Shown: positions 11,150 to 23,299, counted from the first letter of the stretch. The stretch is DNA of 64,000 bases from Eonycteris spelaea (GCA_003508835.1 PUFA01000077.1:7206001-7270000); one strand, 5' to 3'. Notes: generated by a model from the sequence alone, not told the origin. Made by a program: numbers and translations.

Positions 11150-11260
11150 TTTCATCAGCATCATTTGAGCACCTACTATACACCAGGCAGTGCACTAGAC
11201 GCCAGTGAAACCGTCCTCACCTGAGGGCAGCTAGTAGTTTGAGACAGATGAGTAGTTCTG
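11150..11260 (+). repeat. Ancient interspersed repeat fragment (family not assigned)
   Basis: 'atttgagcacctactataca' then 'ccaggcagtgcactaga' is the widespread 'gagcacctactatgtgccaggcactg' opening shared by several old mammalian repeats. Confidence 0.5.
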
Positions 11261-12129
11261 GTGCAGTGGACTGAGTGCCTAGTAATTAAGTCTAGTGGTC
11301 TCTTCTTAGACCTTGTTAATCTCTTCTCTCTCGTATCATTTTTCCCAAAGGATAAACATCTCTCAAGGAAAATTTCTGTTTCTTTCTTCTGTGACACTCA
11401 TTCCCGGTTTTCTTTGCTTGCTTTAGAGTATTTTGAATCTCTCTTCTGTTCTGCCCATGTTCTCATTTTAAATGTTTTTCGAGGTGCCTAGATCTCTCCA
11501 TTTAGATGTTATACAGACATTCAGGATCGCCCTCTCCTTCCCCAAGAAAATGGCAGTGAACTATTTGCCCGTGTTAAATATTCAGTAACGTAGAGTCCCC
11601 ATCAGCTCCAGGCTTCCTCTCACAAAAAGACTCAGCCATTCTGCTTCAGAAATGACATTTATAATTTGACCAGGTTGCCAGTCGCTCTGCCAGCGGTTAA
11701 TGTATAGCAATAACTTCCATCTCCCGCTCTGCCTGTCGTGCAGTTTCTATGCTTTAATTATAGCAATCATTTTTTAAAAATTCTCATGGTATTATTACTT
11801 TATTCCTTGACATCTTTTAATGTCTTTTCTGCTGCCTGTCAGGTCAGCTCTCATCTCCATAGCCTGGCTCCCAAAGCTACTTACCATCTGCTCCTGATGG
11901 CCTTTTCTGGTCTTCTGTCCTGTATAGCTACAGCGCTTAGCACGTAGGGGCACTCACTGAATACTGGATGGGTGAGTGGGTGGGGCGTAAAAACATGACA
12001 TTTTCTCTCAAGGGCAGGATCAAATTCCATGGTGTCTACTAAGTTTACTTCTCAGTAGTTTCTACCAGTTTTAAATTATAATGGTGTAAAGATGGATAAT
12101 CTATAAGCTGGTAAAAAAAGGTTTATTAA

Positions 12130-12535
12130 CCCAGTGTCTGTGCTAAATTGTATCGCCCCAGAGTTCATACGTGTAAGTCCTAATCCCCAGTACCTCAGGA
12201 TGTGACTGCCTTTGGGGACAGGGCTTTTAAAGAGGTCATTAAGCATAAATGAAGTCATCGGAATGAATCCTGATCCAGTATGACTGGTGTCCTTATAAGA
12301 AGAGGGAATTTGGACACAGACACGTACAGAAGGAAGACCGTGGGCCGACACAGGTGGAAGAAGGCCACCTGTGCGTCTCCAAGCCAAAGAGATAGGCCTC
12401 AGAAGAAGCCAGTGCCTCTACCACCTTGGTCTCAGACTTCTCACCTCCAGATCCATGAGAAAACTATTTCTGTTGATTAAGCCACCCAGTCTGTGGGGCT
12501 TTTTTCACGATAACCTTAGCAAACTAATACACCCT
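12130..12535 (+). mobile_element. Solitary MaLR-type (MLT1/MST-like) LTR, sense
   Basis: Recognisable MaLR LTR text in order: 'taagtcctaatccccagtac' near 12174, 'aggatgtgactgcctttgg', 'agaggtcattaagcataaat', 'tgactggtgtccttataaga' near 12281, 'gaatttggacacagacac', 'gcctcagaagaagccagtg', and a terminal 'ttaagccacccagtctgtgg' near 12477 and 'agcaaactaatacac'. No internal retroviral region is attached, so it is a solo LTR. The exact subfamily is not assigned. Confidence 0.75.
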
Positions 12536-12559
12536 GTGCTTTTTTATCACTGAGGTTTT

Positions 12560-13975
12560 CAGTCCTGTATCTAGGTATTTTATCCTTAGAAAAGGGGTGG
12601 ACTCGGAGCTAATGGATTCTCTCCTCCCATCTCAAACTTCTTCGAGGTGTTTTAAATTTGTCCTAGGGAAAGAGGGCCATTTTTCTTCCCTTTTTCAGAC
12701 CAGGTAACTTATGATCAGCTACACAACAGAGGGCTATTTTCCTTTCCCTTTTGGGATTATGTTTCTCTTTCTCTTGAAGATAGAAACAAAGCAAGAAACA
12801 ATTAAAAATATAGTTAACCCCCACTTAGTGCATTGATTTAAACAGATATTGAATTTGATATTTTCCAGGCTTTCGTTTTGATAGCTGAGGTACAGTCAGT
12901 TCGTTCTGCCATGGATAGCTATGGCAGCTGCAGCATCAGGTTTCCAGAAGCCGTGGATTTCTATGCTTGTAGCAGTTCTCTTGAGGCTCTGGGGAATAAA
13001 AGTACTCTGAACCACTGAATTGAGTTTATTCAGGTATCCCAGCCATGTTTTAGGTTGCCATGTTGTCAGCCTCAGAATGCCTGTCCCTCCATTCCCCCTC
13101 CTCATCCCATTCTGTCTAACTCCTCAGCAGTAGTCGTATTCGAACTAGGGAAACTAAGTGTGTTGAGTGAGTGAGAGACTTCATTGGAAAAGAATATTTG
13201 CATTGACTGAGCCTCTGCTCAGATCAGATCTTTTTCTGATTGTCCCAGATGTGATCATGATTTCAAACTCATTGAAGACCTCGGGCACGTTCATCTGTAG
13301 GCCTGCCTGTAATGTTACCATTAACATCTCAGGCACACCTGAGTAGTCAATTTTATTTTATAAATCCAGAGACTATAGTTCTTTTCTAAGAAATCAGAAT
13401 TTATTTTCCGTATCTGTTCTGAACTCTTCATGCTACCATCTTGAATTTGTTTCATCTTGTTCTGTCCCCTGTAGAGATAGAGGGTAGCTAGTCACCATGA
13501 ATAATAGCTCTGATTCTTGAGACATTAGGCCTTGTTAAATTGCCATTCTACCTTCTTTTTTTCCCTTAGTTTCAAACTGAGCTTTATTGGTTCTTTAGCC
13601 TTACAGGGCTTATTTTAAGTTTTTAATTATGTATAAGACTTGGCATTAAAGCCTCTCCCTTTTTCACAACTCTCTGATGGTGGATCCAGCGCTGGTCGAG
13701 TTTCATCAGTGTAGTGAGAACACAGTCAGCTTCTTCGCTCTAATACGCATATAAATTTAGGCATGCTGGTTTTATGCTTAATCTTCACTTTCAGTTTAGC
13801 TAGTTAAAATGCATAACAATTGAGCAAAAGATTATATAATTCTTATCTCCATGACAAAGGTAATCTAAGCATATCTGTTGATATGCTTTGCTATGGGTTG
13901 ATACTCAAATTCAGAGACATCAGAACTATATCCCACTGACCTGAATCAAAAACAAGAATTTTTATATTATCTTAT
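12560..13975. other. Intronic DNA, no feature recognised
   Basis: Unique-looking sequence. No repeat consensus or gene could be assigned. Confidence 0.45.
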
Positions 13976-13979
13976 AGTC

Positions 13980-14125
13980 TTAGCCTTTCCTCTAACTAAC
14001 TGGATGATCATAGATAAGTCATTTAACTTCTTTCTATATCATTTTATTTATGAAACTGGAGAAGGTAGATATCAAGACTAGATGATCATTAAGTTGTCTT
14101 CCAGCTTAGAAATTGTATTGTGTGC
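13980..14125 (-). repeat. MIR-type SINE, antisense, diverged
   Basis: 'aactaactggatgatcatag', 'ataagtcatttaacttc', 'atgaaactggagaagg' and the 'ctagatgatcattaag' tail follow the antisense MIR3-like pattern. Confidence 0.5.
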
Positions 14126-14649
14126 TCTACTAATAACAGTTGATAAAATATGAGTTTTAGTGGGTACGTATATTTGGAGCAAATAAGATTAATTTTTTTG
14201 AAATACATTGAGCGCATAAGTGCAATTGAGTATTACCGGGGTTGTGGGAGAAATCTCTCTAAGACATATTGGGGCACGTGAGAGACTTTGGTGAATTTTG
14301 CTTTTGCTTAGTGGCAGAGGCATCAGGAAGAGGCCAGTGATTCAAGGGACCCATTTGAAGGCCTGAAGAAGTGCAGATGCAGTGAAGTGGATGGGCCAGC
14401 AGCTTGATTGTATTGCTGAGGATTGAGGATGAGGAAGTAGAAACAGTGGCATAGATGACTTCTTTTCCCCGAGAGGCTGGACTATAAGGAAGAAAATACC
14501 TGAATGGAGTGGGCAGAGATTAAAGAGATCAGTTCTTAAATATGGGAGTAAAGAGCCAAAATAAAGGTTTTGGGGAAAAGAGTTAGGGTGAGGGAAAGTT
14601 TGTTCTGAAGGAGATGAAGAAGACAGAATTAAGAACGAACTTAAAAACA

Positions 14650-14820
14650 AGGTTTAGGATGGATGGACAGAGGGACAGATAGATAAATAGACACATGATA
14701 AAGCAGACATAGCAAAATGTTAATCCTGGCATCTAGGAGGTGGATGGATAGTAGAATACAATTCTTTCCCATTTTCTGCATGTTTGAAAATTTTATAATA
14801 AAATATTGGGAGGAGGAACA
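14650..14820 (+). repeat. L1M-type LINE 3' end, sense
   Basis: 'ggatggatggacag', 'tgataaagcagacatagc', 'aaaatgttaatcctggcatc', 'gcatgtttgaaaattttata' and 'ataaaatattgggagg' match the 3' end of a medium-old L1. Confidence 0.6.
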
Positions 14821-15316
14821 TAAGAACATAGATGGAGAGTTTAGCTTTGAACAGAATAGGGGGCACTTATTCCTTGTTGTGGCAGCAGATGGTGAAGTTC
14901 AAGTTCAAATCTCAACTTCTTTTGTCAAGTCGAAGCCTCTCGTCACCTGCTGAGGCAGAGAGTAGAACTGAGGAGTGATTAGAATGAAGGATATGGAATA
15001 ACCATGTGGGGAGAGGAGAAGGGTCTGAGCAGACCTGGGTTCAAGGAAGAAGTAGTGGTGGTGAAGTGAAGGGCCCCAGAGTTTAGCTGGTGTGAGGATT
15101 TCCTCCAGTAGTTGTCAGGGGCAGTTTGAGAAAGCGATGAGCGGCTGGGGGGAAGGATTCCCTCCCCCCGTCATTCACCAGCAGTCAGTTCGGAACAAGT
15201 CCCGTGCTCTTCGGCTCTCTGTTGGGAGGATTCTGTTTTCTACCTCATTATATATTTATTTGCATGAAACGAGATAAAAATAATGTTACGAAACTGTTAT
15301 TTAACTATTAAACATT

Positions 15317-15344
15317 TACTAATATATTTTATTATCTTCCTCAG
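15317..15344 (+). promoter_or_regulatory. Branch point and 3' splice site of the NSMCE2 exon
   Basis: TACTAAT at 15317-15323 is a near-ideal branch-point sequence, with the probable branch adenosine at 15322, 22 bases from the intron's last base. It is followed by a T-rich tract and the acceptor 'atcttcctcag' ending at 15344. Confidence 0.85.
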
Positions 15345-15498
15345 GTAAAAGAGGAACGTCCAGAAAAAATACCAGATCTGAAATTATTAGTGGAGAAGAA
15401 ATTTTTGGCCTTACAGAATAAGAATTCTGATGCAGACTTTCAAAATAATGAAAAATTCGTGCAATTTAAACAACAGCTGAAAGAACTAAAGAAGCAAT
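15345..15498 (+). CDS. NSMCE2: Internal coding exon of NSMCE2 (SMC5/6 SUMO E3 ligase)
   Basis: The 154-nt exon encodes 51 whole codons in phase 0, beginning VKEERPEKIPDL and ending QQLKELKKQ, plus one base (T) of the next codon. From memory this corresponds to about residues 89-139 of the human protein, with Asn replacing Ser in the 'LALQNKNSDADF' stretch. The protein attaches SUMO to targets within the nuclear SMC5/6 complex during replication-fork and recombination repair. This exon supplies part of the N-terminal helical region that binds the SMC5 arm. It is rich in Lys, Glu and Gln, as expected for a coiled coil, and holds no catalytic residue; the zinc-binding SP-RING is encoded further on. 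It is flanked by consensus splice sites, has no frameshift or stop, and so looks functional. It is not a processed pseudogene, since introns flank it on both sides. Coordinates of the joined gene cannot be given because other exons lie outside. Confidence 0.95.
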
Positions 15499-15508
15499 GT
15501 AAGTCAGC
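15499..15508 (+). promoter_or_regulatory. 5' splice site of the NSMCE2 exon
   Basis: The exon end CAAT is followed by GTAAGTCAGC, a strong U1-complementary donor over intron positions +1 to +6. The frame happens to stay open into the intron to a TGA at 15684-15686. Confidence 0.9.
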
Positions 15509-15971
15509 ATGCTTTGCTTTGCTTTGGCTTTTTGAGATGAGGGAGCCGACTGCACAGTCCCAGAGAGGTGGTGATGTAAAGTGTGCTTATCTGCTTGGCT
15601 TGATCCTCTTTCTAAATGGCTTTTTATCGTTGTTGCAATTCTGTGTTTTGTCTAACCTTTGGTTCAATCAGCCTGTTTGTTGCTGAAAGCCAACAGTTTC
15701 CACAAAGTGCTAAGAAAAATCCCCACCAACTACAGGAATTTACAGCGTGTTGTCCTCCTGCCAGGGAGGGGAATTGGGAAAATAAAAGAAACTGAAAATG
15801 ATTTTATTAAAAGAAAAATGGTGGTTTTCAAATTTTAAGCTGCTGTGCCAAGCTTTAAAATACCCATATTTCGATTCTGGTTTTGTTGCTTTGGGATAGC
15901 AGGAACACTGTTTTCTCAGACATTTTTTCCCCTCTCATGTTTGGACCAGAATTCTATAAATCCCTTCTATC

Positions 15972-16120
15972 TTTTTTTTTTTTCCAATTACAGTTGACAT
16001 TCAGTATTTTTTTATTAGTTTCAGATTTACAGCATAGTTGGTTAGACATTTAATATCATTTACGAATCCTTTCGATATTTGTTGTAGTATAAATTCATAT
16101 GATTTTGAAATTTTGCCTTC
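15972..16120 (-). repeat. L1 LINE 3' end, antisense
   Basis: A T12 run at 15972-15983 (poly(A) tail on the minus strand) is followed by 'ccaattacagttgacattca', 'ttattagtttcagatttaca' and 'gcatagttggttagacattt'. This is the 3' end of an L1 type I associate with Laurasiatheria, 5'-truncated and diverged. Confidence 0.65.
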
Positions 16121-16129
16121 CTCATCAAC

Positions 16130-17765
16130 TTTTTACTCAGGTTTTTTAATTAACACAATTTCGATTTTAAAAATGAGAGTAGGGAACATGATTAATTATA
16201 CGAAAAGGATTTTGTAGACAGTATTTGCCAGAAATAATATATCTTTTCTGCACAGCGAAGAACCCTTTTTTTTCCTTTTCCGTGTAGTTCACATAACAAT
16301 TATGTAATTCGATTCTTTTACCTTCGCATCAATTGTCGTTCTTTTTTTTCCAACTCAAGGGTCTTTTATTGCTTAAAGAATTAAATTATGAAGGAGATAA
16401 CCTTTTTTTTTTTAACTTAAGTTTCACATCAACTTCATTCGAATACTCATGGAACTGGAGGAGTGTTGCATGATGTGAGAAACAAATTTATTTTATGTCC
16501 TTATTTGTACATAGTATGGAGATTCATATTTTGAAATAGGCTTGATTTTAAATATAAGCATTTCCTTTGAATTGATGCTGAGATCTCAAAAATAACTGAG
16601 GAAGCTGCTTTATTTCTGTCTATTTTACAAATTAAGTTTCACAATTTGGAATGTTTTGCAATCATGGTGAGACTTATGCTTTTACGGTAGATTTAAACAG
16701 TAAGCACTTTCTCCACATTTTAAGTCTATTTTCCGTTCTTCATCGAACATCACAGCTGCCAAAATCTTTCTAATATACTTTTTCACTGTTCCCTCAAATG
16801 GGTAGTAATCCCCCAAACAGGTAATATTTGCTAGTAGCTTTCTGACCTTAAAGATGCTAGTAAATTTCAATTTTGGTGTTGGTCAAAGTAGCCACATGCA
16901 TTTTATTTTATTACTTGGAGACAGTTAATCACAAATTATAGCAGATTTAGCTTCCGACCATAATTCCTGATATTTTAGATATTTTATAATACATACTGAA
17001 GGATACATACCCAAAATATAAATGTTTTCTTCCTCCATTATTGTTTATAAAGTTATTATCCTATAAGAGAAAACTGTAAAGATATTTAAAATCATATACT
17101 TGTGGGGAAACACTTCCTAATTAATAATATATAATTCAACAAAATGATAAATTTCGGAAATCATAGCTGTTGTTTAGTTATGTCTAAAATTGTGCGGGCG
17201 GGGGTCAGAATTCCCCAGGCCAGCAGTACACATTATTTGGATAGACAGTTAAACCTATGACAAAGTAAACTTAAGTTGAAAGAAATGCTTCCTTATATAA
17301 AGTTTCTCTATATATGGTAACACTGGAATTCAAGACACCTTTCCTTTTTGTTCCCCTCTTAAAATAGTCTTTTCAAAAGATTTTAAATCTTAAATAATAA
17401 GCAAAATAGTAGTACTGCCTCAAAGATGTGTATCCCTCACTTGCAAAATGTAATTTTTGGTGCATTATTATTAGCTCTGTCAGCCAGACTTGCACCATGT
17501 CTGGTAGACTTTATTTCCTTAGATTGGGTGCAGCTGTGAGGGTGCCGACTGGCCCCGGGCTCCCAGTGTTTGTGGAGGCCAGTTCAAGGGACTGTGACTG
17601 AGAAAGGAGCCACTGTAATCTGTTTGTTTGAGGTGTGTTCTCGTGGATGCAAGGAATTACAGTAATTTTTTTTAATTGGAAAATATTAGCCAAGGAGAGA
17701 TACTTGCTTCAAATTGCCTATTTTGGCAAAGCAAGGGCTGAAGCGTTTTTATAGTCTGCATGTAT
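16130..17765. other. AT-rich intronic DNA, no feature recognised
   Basis: AT-rich with several T-runs. No repeat or gene could be assigned. CpG sites are relatively frequent around 16060-16340 for such AT-rich DNA (nine counted). Confidence 0.45.
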
Positions 17766-17772
17766 CTGAAGG

Positions 17773-17796
17773 CCCCCCCCCGCCCCCGCCGCCCCA
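17773..17796. repeat. C-rich tract
   Basis: A run of C broken by three G, followed by ATGGG. Low complexity. The opposite strand carries G-runs. Confidence 0.9.
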
Positions 17797-18479
17797 TGGG
17801 AATAACCATCATGTCTTCACCAGCTTTATTATGCAAGAACATAAATTGCATGAGATTAAATTTTACCAAATCTGGATCTAGTCAAAGAAACATCAGGAAG
17901 CTCTTAGGTGGGGAAAAGTCAAGATTAAAGGTTGAAATCAGGTGGTCTATCTGGCGGGCCTGGGGAAGGTCCCTGCCTGCCGCCGGGGCGCTCTCTGTCG
18001 GCAGGAATGAGTCATCCGACTGTGGTCAACCGCTCGTTCTCAAACTGTCTCCTCTCAAGATCCCTCTACATCCTTAAAATTGACTTAGGGCCTCCAGAGG
18101 ACTTGTTCACGTGGGTTATAGCTGTTGACATTCGTCATATTAGAAATCAACACTTGAGGAATTTAAAAAATATTAATCCACTTAAAAATAATAAGTCCAT
18201 TACATGTTAACATAAATAGCATTATGAAATACAAGAATATATTTTCAAAACATAAAGAAAAAATAGTGAGAAGAGTGGCATTGTTTTACATTTTTGCCAA
18301 TCTCCTCAATTTCTGCCTTAATAGAAGACAGCTGGATCTTCGCATTCAGTCTCTTGTAACACATTGTTTTGGTTGAAGTACACGAAGAAGATCTGGCCTC
18401 ACACTTAGGAAGTTGGACTTGCTGAAAGGATCTTGCAGGCCATCAGAAATTCTTGCTTTGCGAACCGCAGATCTAGGCC

Positions 18480-18811
18480 AGAGTCAGTAAACTGTGTCCT
18501 GTGAGCCAAATTCAGCCTGCCTCTTCTTTTTCTATGGCCTGCAAGTTAAGAATGGCTTTTATAAATTTTAATTGTTGGGGGGAAAAAGATCAAGAGAAGA
18601 GCAATCTTCTGTGACATGTGAAAATTATATGAAGTTCAGACTTACAGTGTCTATAAAGTTGTACTGGATGTTAGCCATGCTTTTCATTTGCATCTTGTCA
18701 GTAGGTGTTTACGCCGTGATGGCAGAGCCGAACGATGCATCAGAGACCATCTGACCCACCGAGCTGATAGCACTTGGTATCTGGCTCTTTACAGAAAAAG
18801 TTTACTAACCT
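18480..18811 (+). mobile_element. hAT-Charlie-type DNA transposon relic
   Basis: Ends are inverted: 'agagtcagtaaact' at 18480-18493 and the complement of 'agtttactaacct' at 18799-18811. Internal text ('gtgagccaaattcagcctgc', 'atggcagagccgaacg', 'agagaccatctgac', 'ctggctctttacagaaaaag') matches a common element whose end reads 'gggtcagcaaactttttctg'. The spacing is slightly rearranged and the copy is diverged. The exact MER name is not assigned. Confidence 0.65.
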
Positions 18812-18862
18812 CCTGGTCCAAACCATAATCAGAAACAAGGGCAATTTTTTTTCTAACTTGAA

Positions 18863-18932
18863 TTTTTTTCTTTTTTCTTTCTCTTTCTTTCTTTCTTTTC
18901 TTTCTTTCTTTCTTTCTTTCTTTCTTTTTTCT
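18863..18932. repeat. (CTTT)n polypyrimidine tract
   Basis: Seventy bases of uninterrupted pyrimidine, mostly CTTT repeats toward the 3' half. Likely variable in length. Confidence 0.95.
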
Positions 18933-19704
18933 ATGTCTTATACACAAGTATGTTCAGAACACTTCGAGTGTCTACTGTATGTGAATCATTGCGGTTGGTG
19001 ATCTCAGATAGATAAAAGGCAGAGTCCTGGTACTTGGAGAAGACAATATATACAAACATGAAATAACGTGAGAACCATTACTAACAAATGTGAAATCTAA
19101 AGGAAAGAATGTTAGAAACAAATATCCTACAACATGGGGCCTAAATGAAGAGTCAGAATAGGAATGCAGATTTCATCTGGGTGACGAATATTGCCAGTCA
19201 ATGAACAGGGCTGCCTGGAGCTGTATGTTCAAGAAGGTTCTGGGGTTGGGTCCAGGCCCAGCAGGAGTGTGCCGAAGGATTGTAGGGGAAAAGAACTTAA
19301 TGAGAATGTGCAGACACCTCCATATAGACACTTTCTCAAGTCACCAAGCGGGCTTTCTGATATGCTTTATTCATTTGCCTGTTATCTCATTAGCAGGCCT
19401 CAGAAGTTTCAGTGCAGGTTAGCAAGCAGAAATTGAGGGCATTAGACAAGAATTGGTTCTTAGAAACTTTCAAAACAAGGGCTTCACTTCATGGTCAAAA
19501 ATAGAATTAACTGAATCTGAGATTTTCAGTGTTGAGATAATCTAATATACAATGTGATTTTGTTGGTACAGTTAAATGTTAAGCATAAAGGAGAGCATGT
19601 CTTTTTCTTTAAGTGCAAGTTTGCTAATCTGAGGATATTCATCACAGATGTAACAGTATATTTAGGTCAGATGTGAAATATGCAGAAAATGAGATGGAGA
19701 TATT

Positions 19705-19738
19705 TGTCACTGAAACTTAGAAATCAGTTTCAGTGACA
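19705..19738. repeat. 12-bp perfect inverted repeat
   Basis: TGTCACTGAAAC at 19705-19716 and GTTTCAGTGACA at 19727-19738, separated by 10 bases. Confidence 0.85.
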
Positions 19739-19744
19739 GTGACA

Positions 19745-21980
19745 TACGTATTTGAGATATGTATGTATGAATTTAATCTTATACTTATATGGAGTCACAA
19801 AATAACTGTGTCCCTTTCCTTTAAGCATGTTCAGTCTAGATCTCAAAACTGAAAACAGAGAGTGGCCATTCACGTCGCTCACATTGGATAGGGAGTTCCA
19901 CGGGAACATTCAACACCTTGACTCCACTGTGCCTAGTGGGTTGATTTTCCCTTTGGTTCAGCATCTGTTTCACACCGCAGTGTAGTTCCTCGAGAGCAGA
20001 GACTTGCATTTTGCTTACTGCTGAATTCCTTGAGCTCCTCCAGCATGAAGTCTGGGCACTTGGTATCTATAGCCCAGGTCCTTGATGGACACCAGAGTCT
20101 TCAGAAGAACCTTCAGAGGCTTGAGATCTTATGCCCTATCTGAAGGAGGCACCAGCTACCTGTACCGGTCTATCGCTGACATGAGTGAGTGTGGACCCCA
20201 TGTTGCCAGCTTCTTTTGGAAAACTCAGAAATCTTGCAGATTATTTATTTGTTATTAGATTTTTAAAACATCGTGCAAACAAAAGTAGCGGTTTATGACC
20301 TTTAATTTTACCTTCTCATACCGTTTTTCGGTGTTGGACTTAATGAGAGGCATCAGTATTAGTTTGGCCAGTTACCAGTGGATTGAGCATGGCGGGCTGT
20401 ATTGGAAAGCAGATGGAGGTTTTGTAGTGAGGAGCCAGGTATGGGAGCCCCTAACCCAGATGCAGGTGAACCATGAGGTTTATAGAGAAGATTAAGAAGG
20501 CGTGTAGTTTTGAAACCTGGAAAGAAAGATGAGGAAGAAACGAAGGTGATGCCAAGAGGGAAATGTTTGGCTTTGCCTAGAAATATGTTGAGTGCATTTA
20601 AACCACGCAGTGTTGACCAACCTGACTTAATCCTGATACCCCTCAGCATGTAAATCTCTTTGTCATAAGATGTCACTGTCTATCCAAATAGTGCATGTTT
20701 ATGGCCTGCAAGTAACCGAAGCCCAAAACCATTTAAGACAGGAAAAATTTCTTAGTCATCTCTATGTGCCTTTCATCACATACTCAGAACTCAGGTAATA
20801 TTAACAGAAGAATTACTCAACTAGTAAAAGGAGGATCAGAACCTAGTTAAGGCGAGTCTGATGATAAAACTCCTTTTCCCTTCAATAATGTGTCATCAGT
20901 AAAGAAGAGAATGAGAAAGGAAATTAGCATTTCTAGAGTTGGGATCAAAAATCAGCAGCAAAGGTTAACAACTTATATGGTCTTTGAAAATCCTTTAAAT
21001 TGCTCCAGAAAGTCAATATATATATGATTTTGTGTATATAAGCCTTTACAGTGATATGTTGGTAGTGTATATAATAAAATACAGTTTTTAATACCGTAGT
21101 AGCATCATGCTCAGGAGTTAAGTATCACTTTTAAGTGTGATTACTTAGAACATTGAAGCAAATTTATGAAAAGTTAAGTTTTTTGGCTCTTCTGTAGACA
21201 GTTTTATCATTTCCATGGTCCTCAGTTGCTCTTCATTTTTTCCATGGCAATGTAGATAAAGCCATCACCATTCACTTGCTGGGTGACCATTGATTGTTGG
21301 GAAATGCTAAAATCATAAGCTTCATAGCAGAGATTGATTCTCTTAGTCTGAATTACATCTCTGGCCTGGGGATTTATGCTCACTGAGTGAAATTTCTGCC
21401 CTATGCAAATTTTTAATTCTTAGTGTATTTGCCTCTCTCTGTCTTCCTCTTCTCTGAGTCCATATCTTTCTGACTTTTTTTTGTCTCTTTCCTCTCTTCT
21501 GCTTTCTCTGTGTTCCCCACCCCATACAGTTTCTCTTTCCTGTGTGTCTTTATTTACATCACTGAAGCTAAATGGTACCCTTCCCATCTTAATGATGAAG
21601 CTGCTTCAGAGCAGTCAAGTGCTATGCTCAAGGTTATGAAGCTGGAAAACAGAAGCCAGAGAAGCCACGGCAGTGAGAGGGGATTGGGGACAGTTGTAAT
21701 TATCCCCCCTCTTCTGTTTTATAAAGTTGTTACTTTCCATAAATATTTACATTTTAAAGCAGATTGGGGTACCAAATAAGAATTGAATAAGTGGAGAAAA
21801 AAGATTAATTCTGATTCGATTGGCTCCGCCATGTTGGAATTGTAGTCAGGGCTTTACTCTACCAGGGTGCTCTTTGGTAGCGGGAAATGAGCTTTTCTAC
21901 GTGCCCGAGCCAGGCTTTGTGTGGTGCCTAGTACAGCTGGAACTTAATGTTTCTTATCGAATTAATGAATAACTGCAGGC
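19745..21980. other. Intronic DNA, no feature recognised
   Basis: No clear repeat or gene. A stretch near 19990-20060 loosely resembles an L2 3' end ('cgagagcagagacttgcat') but is too diverged to call. Confidence 0.4.
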
Positions 21981-21984
21981 ATTG

Positions 21985-22200
21985 TTTGCTTGAGTGCCTA
22001 CCTTTGCACAGGGTCTGGTACTTACATCCTTTATATACGTTATTGTTGATTTCTCACAACTCTACGGGATAACTAGACCCATTTTATAGATCAGAAAATC
22101 TGCAGAGAGAGGTCGTAGAACTTCCCTAAGATCATAAGTGCTGAAATTCCAAGCCCGGTTTGGGTAACACCAAAGTACGTGTTGTTTTCCCTATGCACTA
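21985..22200 (+). repeat. MIR SINE, sense, near full length
   Basis: Reads through the whole MIR: 'cttgagtgcctacctttgc', 'tttctcacaactctacggga', 'cattttatagatcagaaaa', 'gaacttccctaagatcataa', 'ttccaagcccggtttgg' and the terminal 'tttccctatgcactatgac'. Confidence 0.85.
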
Positions 22201-22439
22201 TGACATCTCTTGAAAACACTCCTGTGGTCTTCTTTTATCTCAATTCAAGCATGTCATTCATCTCTTGAAAAACTGATTAGCTGTAGGACTCTTGAGTAGT
22301 GGGCGATTTGTGGGCCATTTGTCCGGGTCTCCTGCAGATCCGCATTGATCTGCGCCAGGGACACTAGCACGTCCGCTTTGCCCGCCTGAGAGGGAGCGTC
22401 GTGCTGGGCGCATCAAACCAGCCATCACACAGCAGTTTA

Positions 22440-22620
22440 TGTGCGTGCTTCATCCTGCCTTCTGAGTAGCCGCTAGAAAAACATGTAGTTGTAGTCCCGT
22501 TTTATAGATAAAGAAGTGAGACTCATAAAAGGTGGGTGGTTTGCTCAGGGTCACAAAGTAAGTTACAGGGGGAAACTTAAAACCACATCCTCCTTTTCCA
22601 GATTCCACGGTGTTGGCAGT
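22440..22620 (+). repeat. MIR SINE, sense
   Basis: 'agtcccgttttatagataaa', 'gaagtgagactcataaaagg', 'tttgctcagggtcacaaagt' and 'gtaagttacagggggaaac' follow MIR. It lies about 240 bp from the preceding MIR. Confidence 0.75.
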
Positions 22621-23299
22621 CCCAAAAAATTCAATAAATAGTGCTGAAGAATGCTGTTTCCGGTATGAATAGTTGCTATGATGTGGCAGACAGGAGTAGG
22701 ATATTCATTGCATTACAAGTTTAGAACAAATTCCATGAAGTTTATTTCAAGCGTAACAACAATAATCCCATGCACATACATCATCTCTCAGTGTTCCCGA
22801 CATCCACGTGCAGGAGAGGAATGCGTGAAATGTGCAGGTTCTCTTTTTAGCAGACTGAATCTTGGAAGTGACATATTTACCCAGTGTCTCACAGTCAGGA
22901 GGTCACAAGGATAACAAACACGTTCCCGAGGAAAGGGGAAGCTTTAGAATGAGCGATGGCTATAATTAAAGTTATTGGGAAAGAAAGGTTCAGTTATCAA
23001 GGAAGAAATGAGTCAGCGGCAAGTTTAAACACAAACTGTGAGCTATGGGTGTTTCTCTCATGATGGCTTATTTTGAGAGAGTGTGATGCCATCTGTGCTC
23101 AGAAAGCAGCCTGAACCTAGAATAGGAAGACCAAATCATAAGTGTCCTGGGGATGATGTACATCACACTTAAGAAAGTAATGATCTTGTCAAGTTATTAA
23201 TTCTGAGGTTGGAATGCTTTACATTTTATAGTCGCTAGATGTATGTGATGGGTGCCCTTCGCAGCCAACACTGCCCTCATGTCCAGTCCCTGCCAAGCG

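Larger units (their letters stand above)
1..15344 (+). other. NSMCE2: NSMCE2 intron upstream of the window's exon (3' part)
   Basis: This is the intron that ends at the AG acceptor at 15343-15344. I found no other exon of the gene in it. It contains only dispersed repeats, simple repeats and unique intronic DNA. Open reading frames here are short, overlap on both strands and match no protein family I recognise. The intron starts outside the window. Confidence 0.85.

Noticed and set aside
12076..12480. Open frames over the first LTR, considered as retroviral remnant coding sequence
   Set aside because: The region is a solitary LTR; no gag, pol or env sequence is attached and the frames are incidental.
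16061..16345. Relatively frequent CpG in AT-rich DNA
   Set aside because: Nine CpG in about 285 bases is high for the composition, but too few for a reliable claim without a window-wide count.
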